From NCBI RefSeq assembly GCF_900142535.1, contig NZ_FRBE01000002.1:124001-188000 (forward strand): a stretch of 64,000 nt of DNA, in the 5' to 3' direction. This stretch comes from Fibrobacter sp. UWEL (GTDB taxonomy: Bacteria > Fibrobacterota > Fibrobacteria > Fibrobacterales > Fibrobacteraceae). The position numbers and the translations under genes are program-made. The notes beneath the pieces were generated by a model that did no database searches, was not told the origin of the DNA, and saw only the letters and a list, made by a program, of their open reading frames with translations. Below are positions 51,901 to 59,532 of the stretch, piece after piece. How positions within the stretch are numbered: position 1 is the stretch's first letter; each line of letters opens with the position of its first letter.

Positions 51901-54900
51901 CAAAGTGTGCAGTCTTGGAAGCCTTAGCGCCTTCCGGGTCGGTTACGTTAAAGGTAATGTCTGCAGCGCCATTCCAGTACTTGTTGGGAATAGCGATTAC
52001 AGCAACACGCTGACCGTTAACAGTTTCAACCTTGACCTTGAGAGTTTCAGTTGCAGGTGCGGCAGTTTCGGCTTCAGCCTTCTTTGCAGGCTTCTTGCCC
52101 TTAGCAGCAGGTTCTGCAGCGCCAACCTTAGCAGGCTTCACATCGAAGCTCCACTTCAGTTCACCCTTCTGGTGATCCGGGTCATTGACCAGGTCATCCA
52201 GCTTGATCTTTGCGAATTCCTTCTTTTCGTCAATGGACTGATCCTTCAGTTCACGAACAAAGGCAGGAGCATCGTTCACAGATTCAACGGTGAAGGTAAC
52301 GGTACGGCTGTCAGTAGCACCTTCCGGGTCAACAACAGAGAACTTAATCTTTTCGGAACCATGCCAGTACTGGTTGGGCTGAGCAATAGAAACATTGTGG
52401 CTTGCATCCATGGCAACCTTAAGTTCCTTGGCGCCTTCAATCTTCCACTTCAGCTTGGCCTTCGGATGGTCGAGGTCAGTAACATAGTCATCCAGGTTGA
52501 AGGACTTGAAGGAGCCCTTTTCCTTGATCTTCTGGTCAGCAATATCCTTCATGACAGGAGGATCGTTGATGGACTTCACGGTAAAGGCGGCGGTGGTCTT
52601 TGCAGAAGCACCTTCCGGGTCAGTAACAGTGAAGGTCAGCTTTTCAGAACCATTCCACAGATTGCTCGGGGTCTTCACGGAAACCTTACCGTCCTTGCCC
52701 ACATTCACCTTCAGGTCCTTAGCACCAGAAACTTCAATCTTCAACTTATCAAATGCATGGTCCGGATCCTTAACGATGGCAGCCAGGTCAAAGTCTGCAA
52801 ACTGCTGCTTTTCTTCGATGGTCTGATCGTTGATCTTACCAATAACAGGAGCGTCGTTCACAGAAGTTACAGTGAACAGAGCGGTGCAAGAAGCCTTGCC
52901 ACCTTCCGGGTCTTCCACCTTGAAGGTGATTTCTTCAGCGCCATTCCAGTACTTGGACGGGATCACAACCTTAGCCATACGCTGGTCGTCCACAGAGACG
53001 GTCAGCTTGGGAGTATAACCCTTAGGAGCACCCTTAGCACCCTTCACATCGAAGGACCAGGTAAGCTGTTCAGACTTGTGGTCCGGATCGTTGACAATAT
53101 CATTCAGGTTGATAATAGCGAATTCACGCTTTTCCTGGATGGTCTGATCCTTGATGGGCTTGGTGAATACCGGCAGGTCGTTCACAGATTCAACAGTGAA
53201 GGTAACGGTACGCTTGTCCATTGCACCTTCCGGGTCAGTAACAGTGAAGGTAACCTTTTCGGAACCGTTCCAGTACTTGTTCGGAGTGTTGATGGTAGCA
53301 ATCTTGTTAGCGTCAATAACGATCTTCAGATCCTTGTTGCCAGAAACAGTCCACTTCAGGTTCTTCTTGTCGTGGTCCAGATCGGAAACGTATTCGTTCA
53401 GGTCGATAGACTTGAATTCACCCTTTTCCTTGATAGTCTGGCTAGCAATATCCTTCATGACGGGAGGATCGTTGATGGACTTCACAGTGAACACAGCATC
53501 GCTCTTTGCAGAAGCGCCTTCCGGGTCAGTAACAGTGAAGGTAACCTTTTCAGAACCGTTCCACATCTTGGACGGAGTCTTGATAGTAGCAACACCATCC
53601 TTGGAGATTTCAATCTTCAAGTCCTTGTTGCCGGAAACAGTCCACTTCAGCTGCTTGAAGTCGTGGTCATCATCATGAGCAAGTTCAGCAAGATTGATAG
53701 AAGCAAATTCCTGCTTTTCTTCAATCATCTGGTCAGGAACCTTCTTGAGGGTCGGAACATCGTTCACGGACTGAACGGTGAAGAGAGCCTTAGAAGAAGC
53801 ACTTGCACCTTCCGGATCGGTAACAGTAAAGGTGATTTCATCAGCACCGTTCCAGAACTTGTTGGGAATATTGATCTTTGCAACCTGCTGAGCATCAATT
53901 TCAACAGTAAGACCAGCGTCCTTACCCTTAACAGTAGACTTCACGTCGACAGAGAAGGTCAGGTCGCTAAGCTTGTTATCCAGGTCGCGAACCATTTCGC
54001 CCAGCTTGATAGCGGTGAACTGGCCCTTTTCCTTGATGGTCTGAGGAGCAATCTGCTTTACGAATTCCGGAACATCGTTCACGGATTCAACAGTGTAAGC
54101 GATAGTACGTTCGTCGGTTGCGCCTTCCGGGTCGGTCACCTTGATGGTGAGAGTTTCGGAGCCGTTCCACTGCGGGCTCGGCGGAGTTACCTTCAGGACA
54201 CGGTTACCGTCAATAGAAACCTTCAGTTCACGCTGACCAGTAACGGACCACTTCAGCTTGTCCTTGGAATGGTCGAGATCTTCGACATACTTGTCCAGTT
54301 CCACAGTCTTGAACTGCTGCTTTTCCTTGATGGTCTGTTCCGGAATATCCTTCATGACAGGAGGATCGTTGATGGACTTCACGGTGAGCTTCATCTGAGT
54401 CTTAGCAACGCCGCCTTCCGGGTCAGTTGCAGTGAAGGTCAGAGTTTCAGAACCGTTCCAGAGTTCGTTCGGAGTCTTGAAGGAAACGTCGCGAGTCTTC
54501 TGGTTGTAGTCAACCTTGATATCCTTGTTACCGGTAATTTCAACCTTCAGCTTGGAGATATCATGGTCAGCATCGGAGAGGAATTCTTCCAGATTGATGG
54601 AATTGAATTCGTTCTTTTCTTCGATGGTCTGGTCAGGAATCTTCTTGAACACAGGAAGATCGTTGATAGATCTTACAGCCAAAGTAACATTCTGCTTGAC
54701 TGCAGCACCTTCCGGGTCAGTACAGGTGAAGGTAACGATTGCGGTACCGTTCCAGTAGACATCCGGAATTTCGATGGAAGCCACATGGTTTTCATCGATG
54801 TTCACATTCAAGGTACCGGATTCAGGTTCCTTGCCCTGGTGCTTCACTTCAGCTTCCCAAGAGAGTTCGCTCTTCTTGTGGTCAGCGTCATCGATGTAAT

Positions 54901-56266
54901 CGTCAAGCTTGATCTTTGCGAAAGTCTTCTTTTCGTCGATAGACTGGCTGGGGATGGTCTTCACGAATACCGGAACGTCATTCACAGAGTTAACGGTGAA
55001 GGAGTTTTCAGATTCTGCGCAAGCACCTTCCGGGTCGCAAACCTTGAACTTGAGGGATTCGCTACCGTTCCACAGCTTGTTCGGAGTCTTGATGGTAGCA
55101 GTCTTGCCAGCGATATTGACCTTCAGGTCCTTATTGCCGGAGACGGTCCACTTAAGTTGTTCGTAAGGATGATCCGGATCCTTAACCAACTGAGACAGGT
55201 CGATGGGCTTGAATTCCTGCTTTTCTTCGATGGTCTGTTCAGGAACTTCCTGGACAAATTCAGGAGGATCGTTGATGGACTTCACGGTAAGAGTGAGCTT
55301 GGAGCTTGCAGAAGCACCAGCAGCGTCAGTGCAGGTAACGGTGAATGTTTCGGAACCGTTCCAATATTCGTTAGGAATCTTGATGTTTGCGGTACCGTAC
55401 TTATCCACATCGATCTTCAGGTCCTTACCGCCAGTGATGGTCCACTTCAGCTTGGAGACATCGTCATCCACGTCAGTCACGAAATCAGTGAGGCTGATGG
55501 ATTCGAATTCGTTCTTTTCTTCGATGGTCTGGTCCGGAAGCTTCTGCATGACAGGAGCGTCATTGATGGGCTTCACAGTAAAGATTGCAGTCTTGGAATC
55601 GCTAGCATATTCACCATCAGTTGCGGTGAACTTAATCTTAGCAGAGCCATACCAGTTGGGGTCAGGAATGACAACGGTTGCAACGCGGTTCTGGTCGATT
55701 TCCACGTTCAGGTCGCCTTCAGCCTGGTCCTTGCCATTGGGAGTAATATCAAATTCCCAAAGCATCTGGTTCTTGGGATGGTCGGGGTCAGTGACGAAGT
55801 CATCCAGACGGATCTTGTTGAACTTCTGACCTTCATCGATGGTCTGGTCAGGAATCTGAGCCACCACCGGAGGATTGTTCACGGATTCAACATTGAAGTT
55901 TGCTGTTTCGGAACCGACAGCACCCTTGGTATCGGTGGCAGCGAAGGTGATGTCTTCGTTACCATTCCAGTACTGATCTGGGGTTTCGATGGTCGCAATG
56001 CGATCCTTGGAAATAGTGACCTTCAACTTCTTGTTGCCACTAACGGACCACTTCAGCTGTTCCGGCTTATCCATATCGTCGGACACATACTGGTCCAACT
56101 TGATGGGGGCAAACTTGCCACCTTCGTCAATAGATTCACCAGGAATTCCACTTACAGACGGGGCTTCATTTGCAGCTGCCTCGCCAGCTTCCTGTGCCAC
56201 ACCTAGTGAAGCAAGGAGTCCAGCAGAAGCTAGGAGCGCCGCCACAGACCAATTCTTTCGTCTCAT
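48953..56266 (-). CDS. Giant surface protein with 22 cadherin-like repeats in three-unit super-repeats
   Basis: 2437 aa from ATG 56266, which has GGGAG before it; the extension to 56398 is AT-rich and lacks a site. A signal peptide (RRKNWSVAALLASAGLLASL) ends near residue 25. Then 22 units of 85-120 residues follow, each opening NDxPVxxxIPDQTIxEKxxF and carrying LKWxVSGNKxLKV, YWNGSE and FTVTDPEGA. Every third unit (2, 5, 8, 11, 14, 17, 20) has a longer, often Lys/Ala-rich loop. A 23rd domain of another, tandem-95-like type and a Lys-rich tail (KKADKKADAKKEEPKAEEK) end the protein. Likely an elongated surface or adhesion protein; no catalytic domain is seen. It is a single gene, closed by the hairpin 48885-48920. 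Confidence 0.85.
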   Translation of the reverse strand: MRRKNWSVAALLASAGLLASLGVAQEAGEAAANEAPSVSGIPGESIDEGGKFAPIKLDQYVSDDMDKPEQLKWSVSGNKKLKVTISKDRIATIETPDQYWNGNEDITFAATDTKGAVGSETANFNVESVNNPPVVAQIPDQTIDEGQKFNKIRLDDFVTDPDHPKNQMLWEFDITPNGKDQAEGDLNVEIDQNRVATVVIPDPNWYGSAKIKFTATDGEYASDSKTAIFTVKPINDAPVMQKLPDQTIEEKNEFESISLTDFVTDVDDDVSKLKWTITGGKDLKIDVDKYGTANIKIPNEYWNGSETFTVTCTDAAGASASSKLTLTVKSINDPPEFVQEVPEQTIEEKQEFKPIDLSQLVKDPDHPYEQLKWTVSGNKDLKVNIAGKTATIKTPNKLWNGSESLKFKVCDPEGACAESENSFTVNSVNDVPVFVKTIPSQSIDEKKTFAKIKLDDYIDDADHKKSELSWEAEVKHQGKEPESGTLNVNIDENHVASIEIPDVYWNGTAIVTFTCTDPEGAAVKQNVTLAVRSINDLPVFKKIPDQTIEEKNEFNSINLEEFLSDADHDISKLKVEITGNKDIKVDYNQKTRDVSFKTPNELWNGSETLTFTATDPEGGVAKTQMKLTVKSINDPPVMKDIPEQTIKEKQQFKTVELDKYVEDLDHSKDKLKWSVTGQRELKVSIDGNRVLKVTPPSPQWNGSETLTIKVTDPEGATDERTIAYTVESVNDVPEFVKQIAPQTIKEKGQFTAIKLGEMVRDLDNKLSDLTFSVDVKSTVKGKDAGLTVEIDAQQVAKINIPNKFWNGADEITFTVTDPEGASASSKALFTVQSVNDVPTLKKVPDQMIEEKQEFASINLAELAHDDDHDFKQLKWTVSGNKDLKIEISKDGVATIKTPSKMWNGSEKVTFTVTDPEGASAKSDAVFTVKSINDPPVMKDIASQTIKEKGEFKSIDLNEYVSDLDHDKKNLKWTVSGNKDLKIVIDANKIATINTPNKYWNGSEKVTFTVTDPEGAMDKRTVTFTVESVNDLPVFTKPIKDQTIQEKREFAIINLNDIVNDPDHKSEQLTWSFDVKGAKGAPKGYTPKLTVSVDDQRMAKVVIPSKYWNGAEEITFKVEDPEGGKASCTALFTVTSVNDAPVIGKINDQTIEEKQQFADFDLAAIVKDPDHAFDKLKIEVSGAKDLKVNVGKDGKVSVKTPSNLWNGSEKLTFTVTDPEGASAKTTAAFTVKSINDPPVMKDIADQKIKEKGSFKSFNLDDYVTDLDHPKAKLKWKIEGAKELKVAMDASHNVSIAQPNQYWHGSEKIKFSVVDPEGATDSRTVTFTVESVNDAPAFVRELKDQSIDEKKEFAKIKLDDLVNDPDHQKGELKWSFDVKPAKVGAAEPAAKGKKPAKKAEAETAAPATETLKVKVETVNGQRVAVIAIPNKYWNGAADITFNVTDPEGAKASKTAHFEVRSINDAPKISDKAPKGETITEGGRFKTIDLSTLATDPDHKTTQLKWSVSGNKQLKVDLRKDNTAIVSVPHDQWNGKEMITFTVTDPEGASANVKMLFEVTRVNDAPVLVKKIPDQKIKEKETFKQIKLDEYVKDPDNKPNELIWSVSGNKKLKAEISPSRVLTVSAPDPYFWCAPEAIVIMVKDPEGLATSQIVNFEITSVNDAPVMKDIPPQKIKEKGTFKEIDLNKFVKDPDHANNELTWTVKVAKVSAAAAPAKKPAKKAAKKGAKEAEPAAEPVDEFQVEIDSKNIARVKLPNKYWNGERNVTFTVTDPEGAKDSRTVNFLVESVNDAPVIKPIAVQSIEEKKQFEPIDLTQYVSDPDHKFEQLKFQLSEPRALKASINAKKQLVVTTPDKYWNGTEKIKLDVFDPEEAKASVQIVFEVTPVNDPPVIKHIAGQKIKEKEKFQVVDLSKAAEDPDNKPNELHWTVTGNKALKVDIKGNRAQILTPNPNWFGKETLTFTVKDIAGASASATATFEVTPVNDPPVLKPVQPFTIDEKKTFAPFDFSKVVSDPDNKLEELIWTLDNETPASKNAKAGGKKGKAAKGGEPAVKHELHFEISDKGVLTCDIPNKLWNGSEVVTVNVFDPAGEKASIQVKYTVKPVNDPPVVKEIPGQETFEGKPFKTIKLDQYVSDPDHKVSEIKWKVSGAKNLAVEINGNREANIRPKKGDWFGEETLVFTAQDPAGGMDKTVAKFVVKHVNAAPIMKPFREDGYTIKEDDKGGVIATFNLQQIARDKDHRFEDLKWSFTGNKFLVVKYDKFKKTVSVEQPHENWNGKPEKITFTVTDPEGAKASQSAIFTVMPVNDLPVASNMTYMTQEGDELKVPASEGLMSAVTDADGEKPVSVQVVQKPRNGKITLNEKDGSFTYMPNKGFSGLDEFTYKAKDPNGAFSNIATAEVNVSFKMNDLRGGKKADKKADAKKEEPKAEEKAPKGKKKRK

Positions 56267-56674
56267 TTTTGATCTCCCATAATTTCCATCCACTATACCA
56301 TTCTCTTCTTTTTGTTCCACACAAAAACTCAAAAAACACGCAAGTGGGGTTGCGCAGTTAATCGGCTCAAATATAAGATTTATTGTGTTTTTTTTCATAT
56401 TTTGGGCAAAAAATCTTGATTTTTTTTAACAAACTCGTTTGACATTTTTTGTAATTTTTCGTAACTCATTGAGTATCAACAAGTTACGAATTCGTTCCAA
56501 ATGTTCTCAAAAAAACTTTTTCCAACGACTTTTGTAAACTTTTTGTAAAATTCATGATTTTTTCGCCCGCGGGCTCGTTTGAGCACTGTAAAATCCAAGA
56601 CAATTTTCACAAAGAAAGCTATTTTGTGGATGAACGGAAATGAATCCGTGTTTAAAAAACACATAGGTACAACA
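56267..56674. other. 408-nt intergenic region between divergent genes
   Basis: AT-rich. It contains TTGACA at 56439-56444 and an inverted repeat TTCGTAACT (56458-56466) / AGTTACGAA (56482-56490) with a 15-nt gap. Both sides are promoter regions (giant protein to the left, small protein to the right). No gene, RNA or repeat family of the window is recognised in it. Confidence 0.6.
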
Positions 56675-57085
56675 ATGAAATTCGTATTCCTCTGCGACGC
56701 CAACTACCTCAAGGGCGACATGGTCAACTTCGTGAACAACTTCCCCACCAATCACGAACTGGTCACCATGACTTCCGATGAACTGCTCCAGTCCAAGTCT
56801 ATTTTCGACGGCACCTTCGCAATTCTCGCTGAACGCGCTACCTGGCAGAAGAATTTCAGCCTGTTCCGTTACTTCGGTCTGCTTCCCCTGCTGGAAGTGC
56901 TCCCCCTGGGCGTCGTAAGCCGTTCCCGTCGTAGCGAACCCCTCAAGGGCCGCACCCAGAACCGCAACCAGGAAATCTATTTCAACCCCTCCGCATCCGC
57001 TGAAGAACTCTACCTCCAGGTGGACAAGTTCGTTGCAGCTCCTCCTGCAGGCTTCACCTACCCTCGCGGCACTGCTAAGGCATAA
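56675..57085 (+). CDS. Small protein of unknown function, upstream of M23 peptidase
   Basis: 136 aa from ATG 56675 (an in-frame TTG at 56579 is not used). No signal peptide or membrane segment is present. The chain opens MKFVFLCDANYLKGDMVNFV and then an alpha/beta-like part, with a basic loop SRSRRSEPLKGRTQNRNQ (about 88-105). I do not recognise it. It ends 9 nt before the next gene on the same strand, so it is probably co-transcribed with the M23 protein. Codon use is like that of the highly expressed genes of this window. Confidence 0.6.
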   Translation: MKFVFLCDANYLKGDMVNFVNNFPTNHELVTMTSDELLQSKSIFDGTFAILAERATWQKNFSLFRYFGLLPLLEVLPLGVVSRSRRSEPLKGRTQNRNQEIYFNPSASAEELYLQVDKFVAAPPAGFTYPRGTAKA

Positions 57086-57094
57086 TCTTTCTGA

Positions 57095-58618
57095 ATGCGC
57101 TATAAGGTTCTAGACTACTTGTATAAGCAGGGTGGTCTAACCCTTTTTGCCTTTACCGGCAAATTGGATTTACCCCTAGAAGCCTTGCAAAACACAGCGC
57201 TGGCATTAAACGCCGGCGCTCGTTTTGTTGTCATTGACTTTACTGGAAAAACAGAATCCTCCGGCGGAATCTACATCCATGATTTGCTGGAAAGACTCAT
57301 TACAAAGCAGGAGCTGGATAGCCTCGGCGATCAGTCCTGCATTATTTCAGGAACAAGGCTTTTTCCTTCCAACGACGAGCAGTTTAGAAACCTCTATCAC
57401 AATCTCCATCTAATTCAGGAACGAGTCCCGCAAATTGTTGGAATCGTCTCCATGGAGATGTCCCGAGAGGAAGCCGCTTACATCCCCTTGATTACAAGAC
57501 TTCTTGTGATTGCAGGAGAAGATCAGCAATTCGCATGTGAACAGATTGAAGACTTGAAGGGTTTACAACAAACTAACATTCTCTGGCTGTTCGACCAGAA
57601 GCCCCACAAGAAACGCTTTCCTAAGGCAACTGCGACAATCAACGCAAGTCAATCTTTCACGAAGGAATGCAGAGCATTATGCGAAAAGATGAATTGGGCC
57701 AAAGACGCCAATACTTTCGCAAAGACCATTGAAAGCCTTCACAAGGTTCAGATTCTCTCAAGGAACCCTCTAGACGGCATTCCAAAATTGTTCCGGAAGT
57801 TCTTCCCCATCTTCCTGGCAATCGCGGTCCTGGTTCCGTTCTTTTTCGTTTCCAAATTGGAACCCAATGTTTCCAATACCCGCAATAGAATTCACGAACG
57901 CGACGTAATCACCACAGCGCCTTTCTTCGAATACACCTTCGACGGAAAGGACAACCTGAATCGAATTGCACGCTATGGAATTGGACGCTTCAACGCTATT
58001 GTCGCCGACGAAAAGATGGTGAAGAAATATGCGGATATCACTCTGGACGAAAACGGATATTCCGCAAACAATTGGACCAAGGAAAACAACCACATCATTC
58101 CCCCAGCAGGAACGGTCATCAAGTTCTCCCGTCCGGAAATATTTGAACAAACTTCCACAGACTCCACCGGATCTGCATGGAAATACTGGACTTCCATTTT
58201 CTCGGATAGCATCGCCTACCTTACGGAATTCTATCACGAGAATCAGACCCAGACCGATCGAAAGCATCAAGCGATTGACGTGGCAGGCAGGCAGGGCGCA
58301 AGAATCCTAGCCCCCTTCTCCGCAAAGGCATGGACCAGCAAGGATGAACGAGGCGGCATCATTATCGGACTTGTTCATGAAAAACAAGTAATCGTCTTTA
58401 TGCATTGCGACAAGCTGCTTTATTTGGACGGCCAGGAAGTCATGGCAGGAGACCCCATTGCCACCGTAGGAACTTCCGGACACACCACCGGTCCTCACGC
58501 CCATATCGTTACAGGCGTCGTTGACAAAAACGGGACAAAACGCCTCGGAAATATTAAGTACAAGGTAATTGACCCCATCACTTGGTATTACCGATTCAAG
58601 CCCAAATCATTGAAGTAA
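57095..58618 (+). CDS. Membrane-bound M23 (LytM) peptidase with a cytosolic STAS-like N-terminal part
   Basis: 507 aa. Residues 1-110 look like a STAS/anti-anti-sigma-type fold (GGLTLFAFTGKLDLPLEALQ, FVVIDFTGKTESSGGIYI), followed by a helical part to about 225. One membrane helix (about 232-252) leads to a periplasmic region with a LysM-like turn (IARYGIGRFNAIV, DENGYSANNW) and a C-terminal M23 domain. HQAIDVAGRQGARI gives the His and Asp ligands and TSGHTTGPHAHIVTG the catalytic HxH; all are present, so it should cut peptidoglycan cross-links. The N-terminal part suggests control from the cytoplasm (inference). It starts 9 nt after the 136-aa gene. Confidence 0.8.
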   Translation: MRYKVLDYLYKQGGLTLFAFTGKLDLPLEALQNTALALNAGARFVVIDFTGKTESSGGIYIHDLLERLITKQELDSLGDQSCIISGTRLFPSNDEQFRNLYHNLHLIQERVPQIVGIVSMEMSREEAAYIPLITRLLVIAGEDQQFACEQIEDLKGLQQTNILWLFDQKPHKKRFPKATATINASQSFTKECRALCEKMNWAKDANTFAKTIESLHKVQILSRNPLDGIPKLFRKFFPIFLAIAVLVPFFFVSKLEPNVSNTRNRIHERDVITTAPFFEYTFDGKDNLNRIARYGIGRFNAIVADEKMVKKYADITLDENGYSANNWTKENNHIIPPAGTVIKFSRPEIFEQTSTDSTGSAWKYWTSIFSDSIAYLTEFYHENQTQTDRKHQAIDVAGRQGARILAPFSAKAWTSKDERGGIIIGLVHEKQVIVFMHCDKLLYLDGQEVMAGDPIATVGTSGHTTGPHAHIVTGVVDKNGTKRLGNIKYKVIDPITWYYRFKPKSLK

Positions 58619-58682
58619 GTTTGTTCAAAAACTGGTTCAAAGCCACACTTTCCCTGTTGACAAAATTACAACACGTTCCAGA

Positions 58683-58698
58683 CGTGACATTCGTCACA
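58683..58698. promoter_or_regulatory. CRP/FNR-type dyad
   Basis: CGTGACATTCGTCACA (GTGA-N6-TCAC), 14 of 16 bases as at 28415-28430. It is about 130 nt upstream of the lipoprotein gene. Confidence 0.5.
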
Positions 58699-58825
58699 AA
58701 AGGGCTTCGACTTGCACAAAATATAAGCGAATTGTTACATTTTTACTCTCGCCAAGTTATCCGTAATTAAGTAACTTTGTTCACGGAATTAGGGATTTGG
58801 GTAACTTCGAAAAAAAGGAAAAAGA

Positions 58826-59263
58826 ATGAAGTTCAGTGTTTTGGTGATCTCTGCAGTTGCCGCTACCCTCCTCGCCGGTTGCTCCGGTATCAAGACTCCT
58901 AAAGCCCAGTTGGCATCTCACGACATGGATCACAATATTCCTGCAATCGACGACCTGATTGTCACCATGAAGCAGGACTACATCAACAAGTGCTATATGC
59001 CTGTTGCCAAGCGCCGTCCTCCCGAAAACCAGTGCCAGTCCGAACTGTTCCAGATGTTGGAACGCAACTATCGTCTGGAATACCAGCAGGTTCATGTGGA
59101 CCGCGCAGCCAACGAACTGTTCTTCAAGGACGTAGCTCGCGAAATTACCATCCTTTCCAAGAAGGATCCGGACGTTCGTAACGCCATCCGTAACGGAGGC
59201 TTCCGCAGTAACGACGAAATGCTCGCTTACTATAAGGACGCCTATAAATTCGAGACTAAATAA
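58826..59263 (+). CDS. Small lipoprotein of unknown function
   Basis: 145 aa. The lipobox is TLLAGC (Cys about 19), followed by a short linker and a mostly helical domain with two Cys about 20 residues apart (NKCYMP and ENQCQSEL). No family is recognised. AAAGGA precedes ATG. It is preceded by 207 nt that contain a CRP/FNR-like dyad and followed by hairpins at 59266-59315 and 59363-59392. Expected on the periplasmic side of a membrane. Confidence 0.75.
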   Translation: MKFSVLVISAVAATLLAGCSGIKTPKAQLASHDMDHNIPAIDDLIVTMKQDYINKCYMPVAKRRPPENQCQSELFQMLERNYRLEYQQVHVDRAANELFFKDVAREITILSKKDPDVRNAIRNGGFRSNDEMLAYYKDAYKFETK

Positions 59264-59362
59264 AAGCAGCGCAAATCGTTCGTTAGAACATAAAACCTCC
59301 GATCATTTGCGCTGCACGCTGGAACACAGTGCGTACTTGATAGAGGTTGCTACTAGCAGGAT

Positions 59363-59388
59363 AAGACCTTCGTGTTAACGAGGGTCTT
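59363..59388 (+). terminator. Terminator-type hairpin 1
   Basis: AAGACCTTCGT, GTTA, ACGAGGGTCTT (one G-U), extendable by CAGGA/TCCTG on the outside. Confidence 0.75.
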
Positions 59389-59482
59389 TCCTGTTTCTTG
59401 CAGGATTTTTTTGCTCACGGTACGGTGTTGATTGTTCGTCTGGAGGATAAAGCGAGTACTTGATAGAGGTTGCATAGAAAAA

Positions 59483-59520
59483 GGGACCTAGGCGTTGGCC
59501 TGGGTCCCTAAATCTTTTTT
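59483..59520. terminator. Terminator-type hairpin 2, also ends the GH5 gene
   Basis: GGGACCTAGGC, GTTG, GCCTGGGTCCC, then T-rich on the plus strand and AAAA on the other side, so it works in both directions. Confidence 0.85.
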
Positions 59521-59532
59521 ACAGAAGGGCGA

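Larger units (their letters stand above)
59264..59520 (+). ncRNA. Structured non-coding stretch with an 18-nt motif repeated before two terminators
   Basis: GTACTTGATAGAGGTTGC occurs at 59333-59350 and again at 59456-59473, 123 nt apart. Each copy is followed within about 15 nt by a strong terminator-type hairpin (59363-59388 and 59483-59508, the second with a T run). A perfect 11-bp stem at 59266-59276/59305-59315 precedes them. The regions before each copy also share CTGGA. It could be two related small RNAs or leaders; transcription is not proven. Confidence 0.45.

Noticed and set aside
49232-56206. Very long open frame (2324 codons) on the plus strand opposite the giant repeat protein
   Set aside because: It is a shadow caused by the codon use of the repeat gene: no start site, no recognisable domain, and it disappears outside the repeat region.
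59333-59520. Lysine riboswitch suggested by GATAGAGGTTGC
   Set aside because: The 5' strand looks similar, but the rest of the conserved core is absent and no downstream lysine gene is on that strand.
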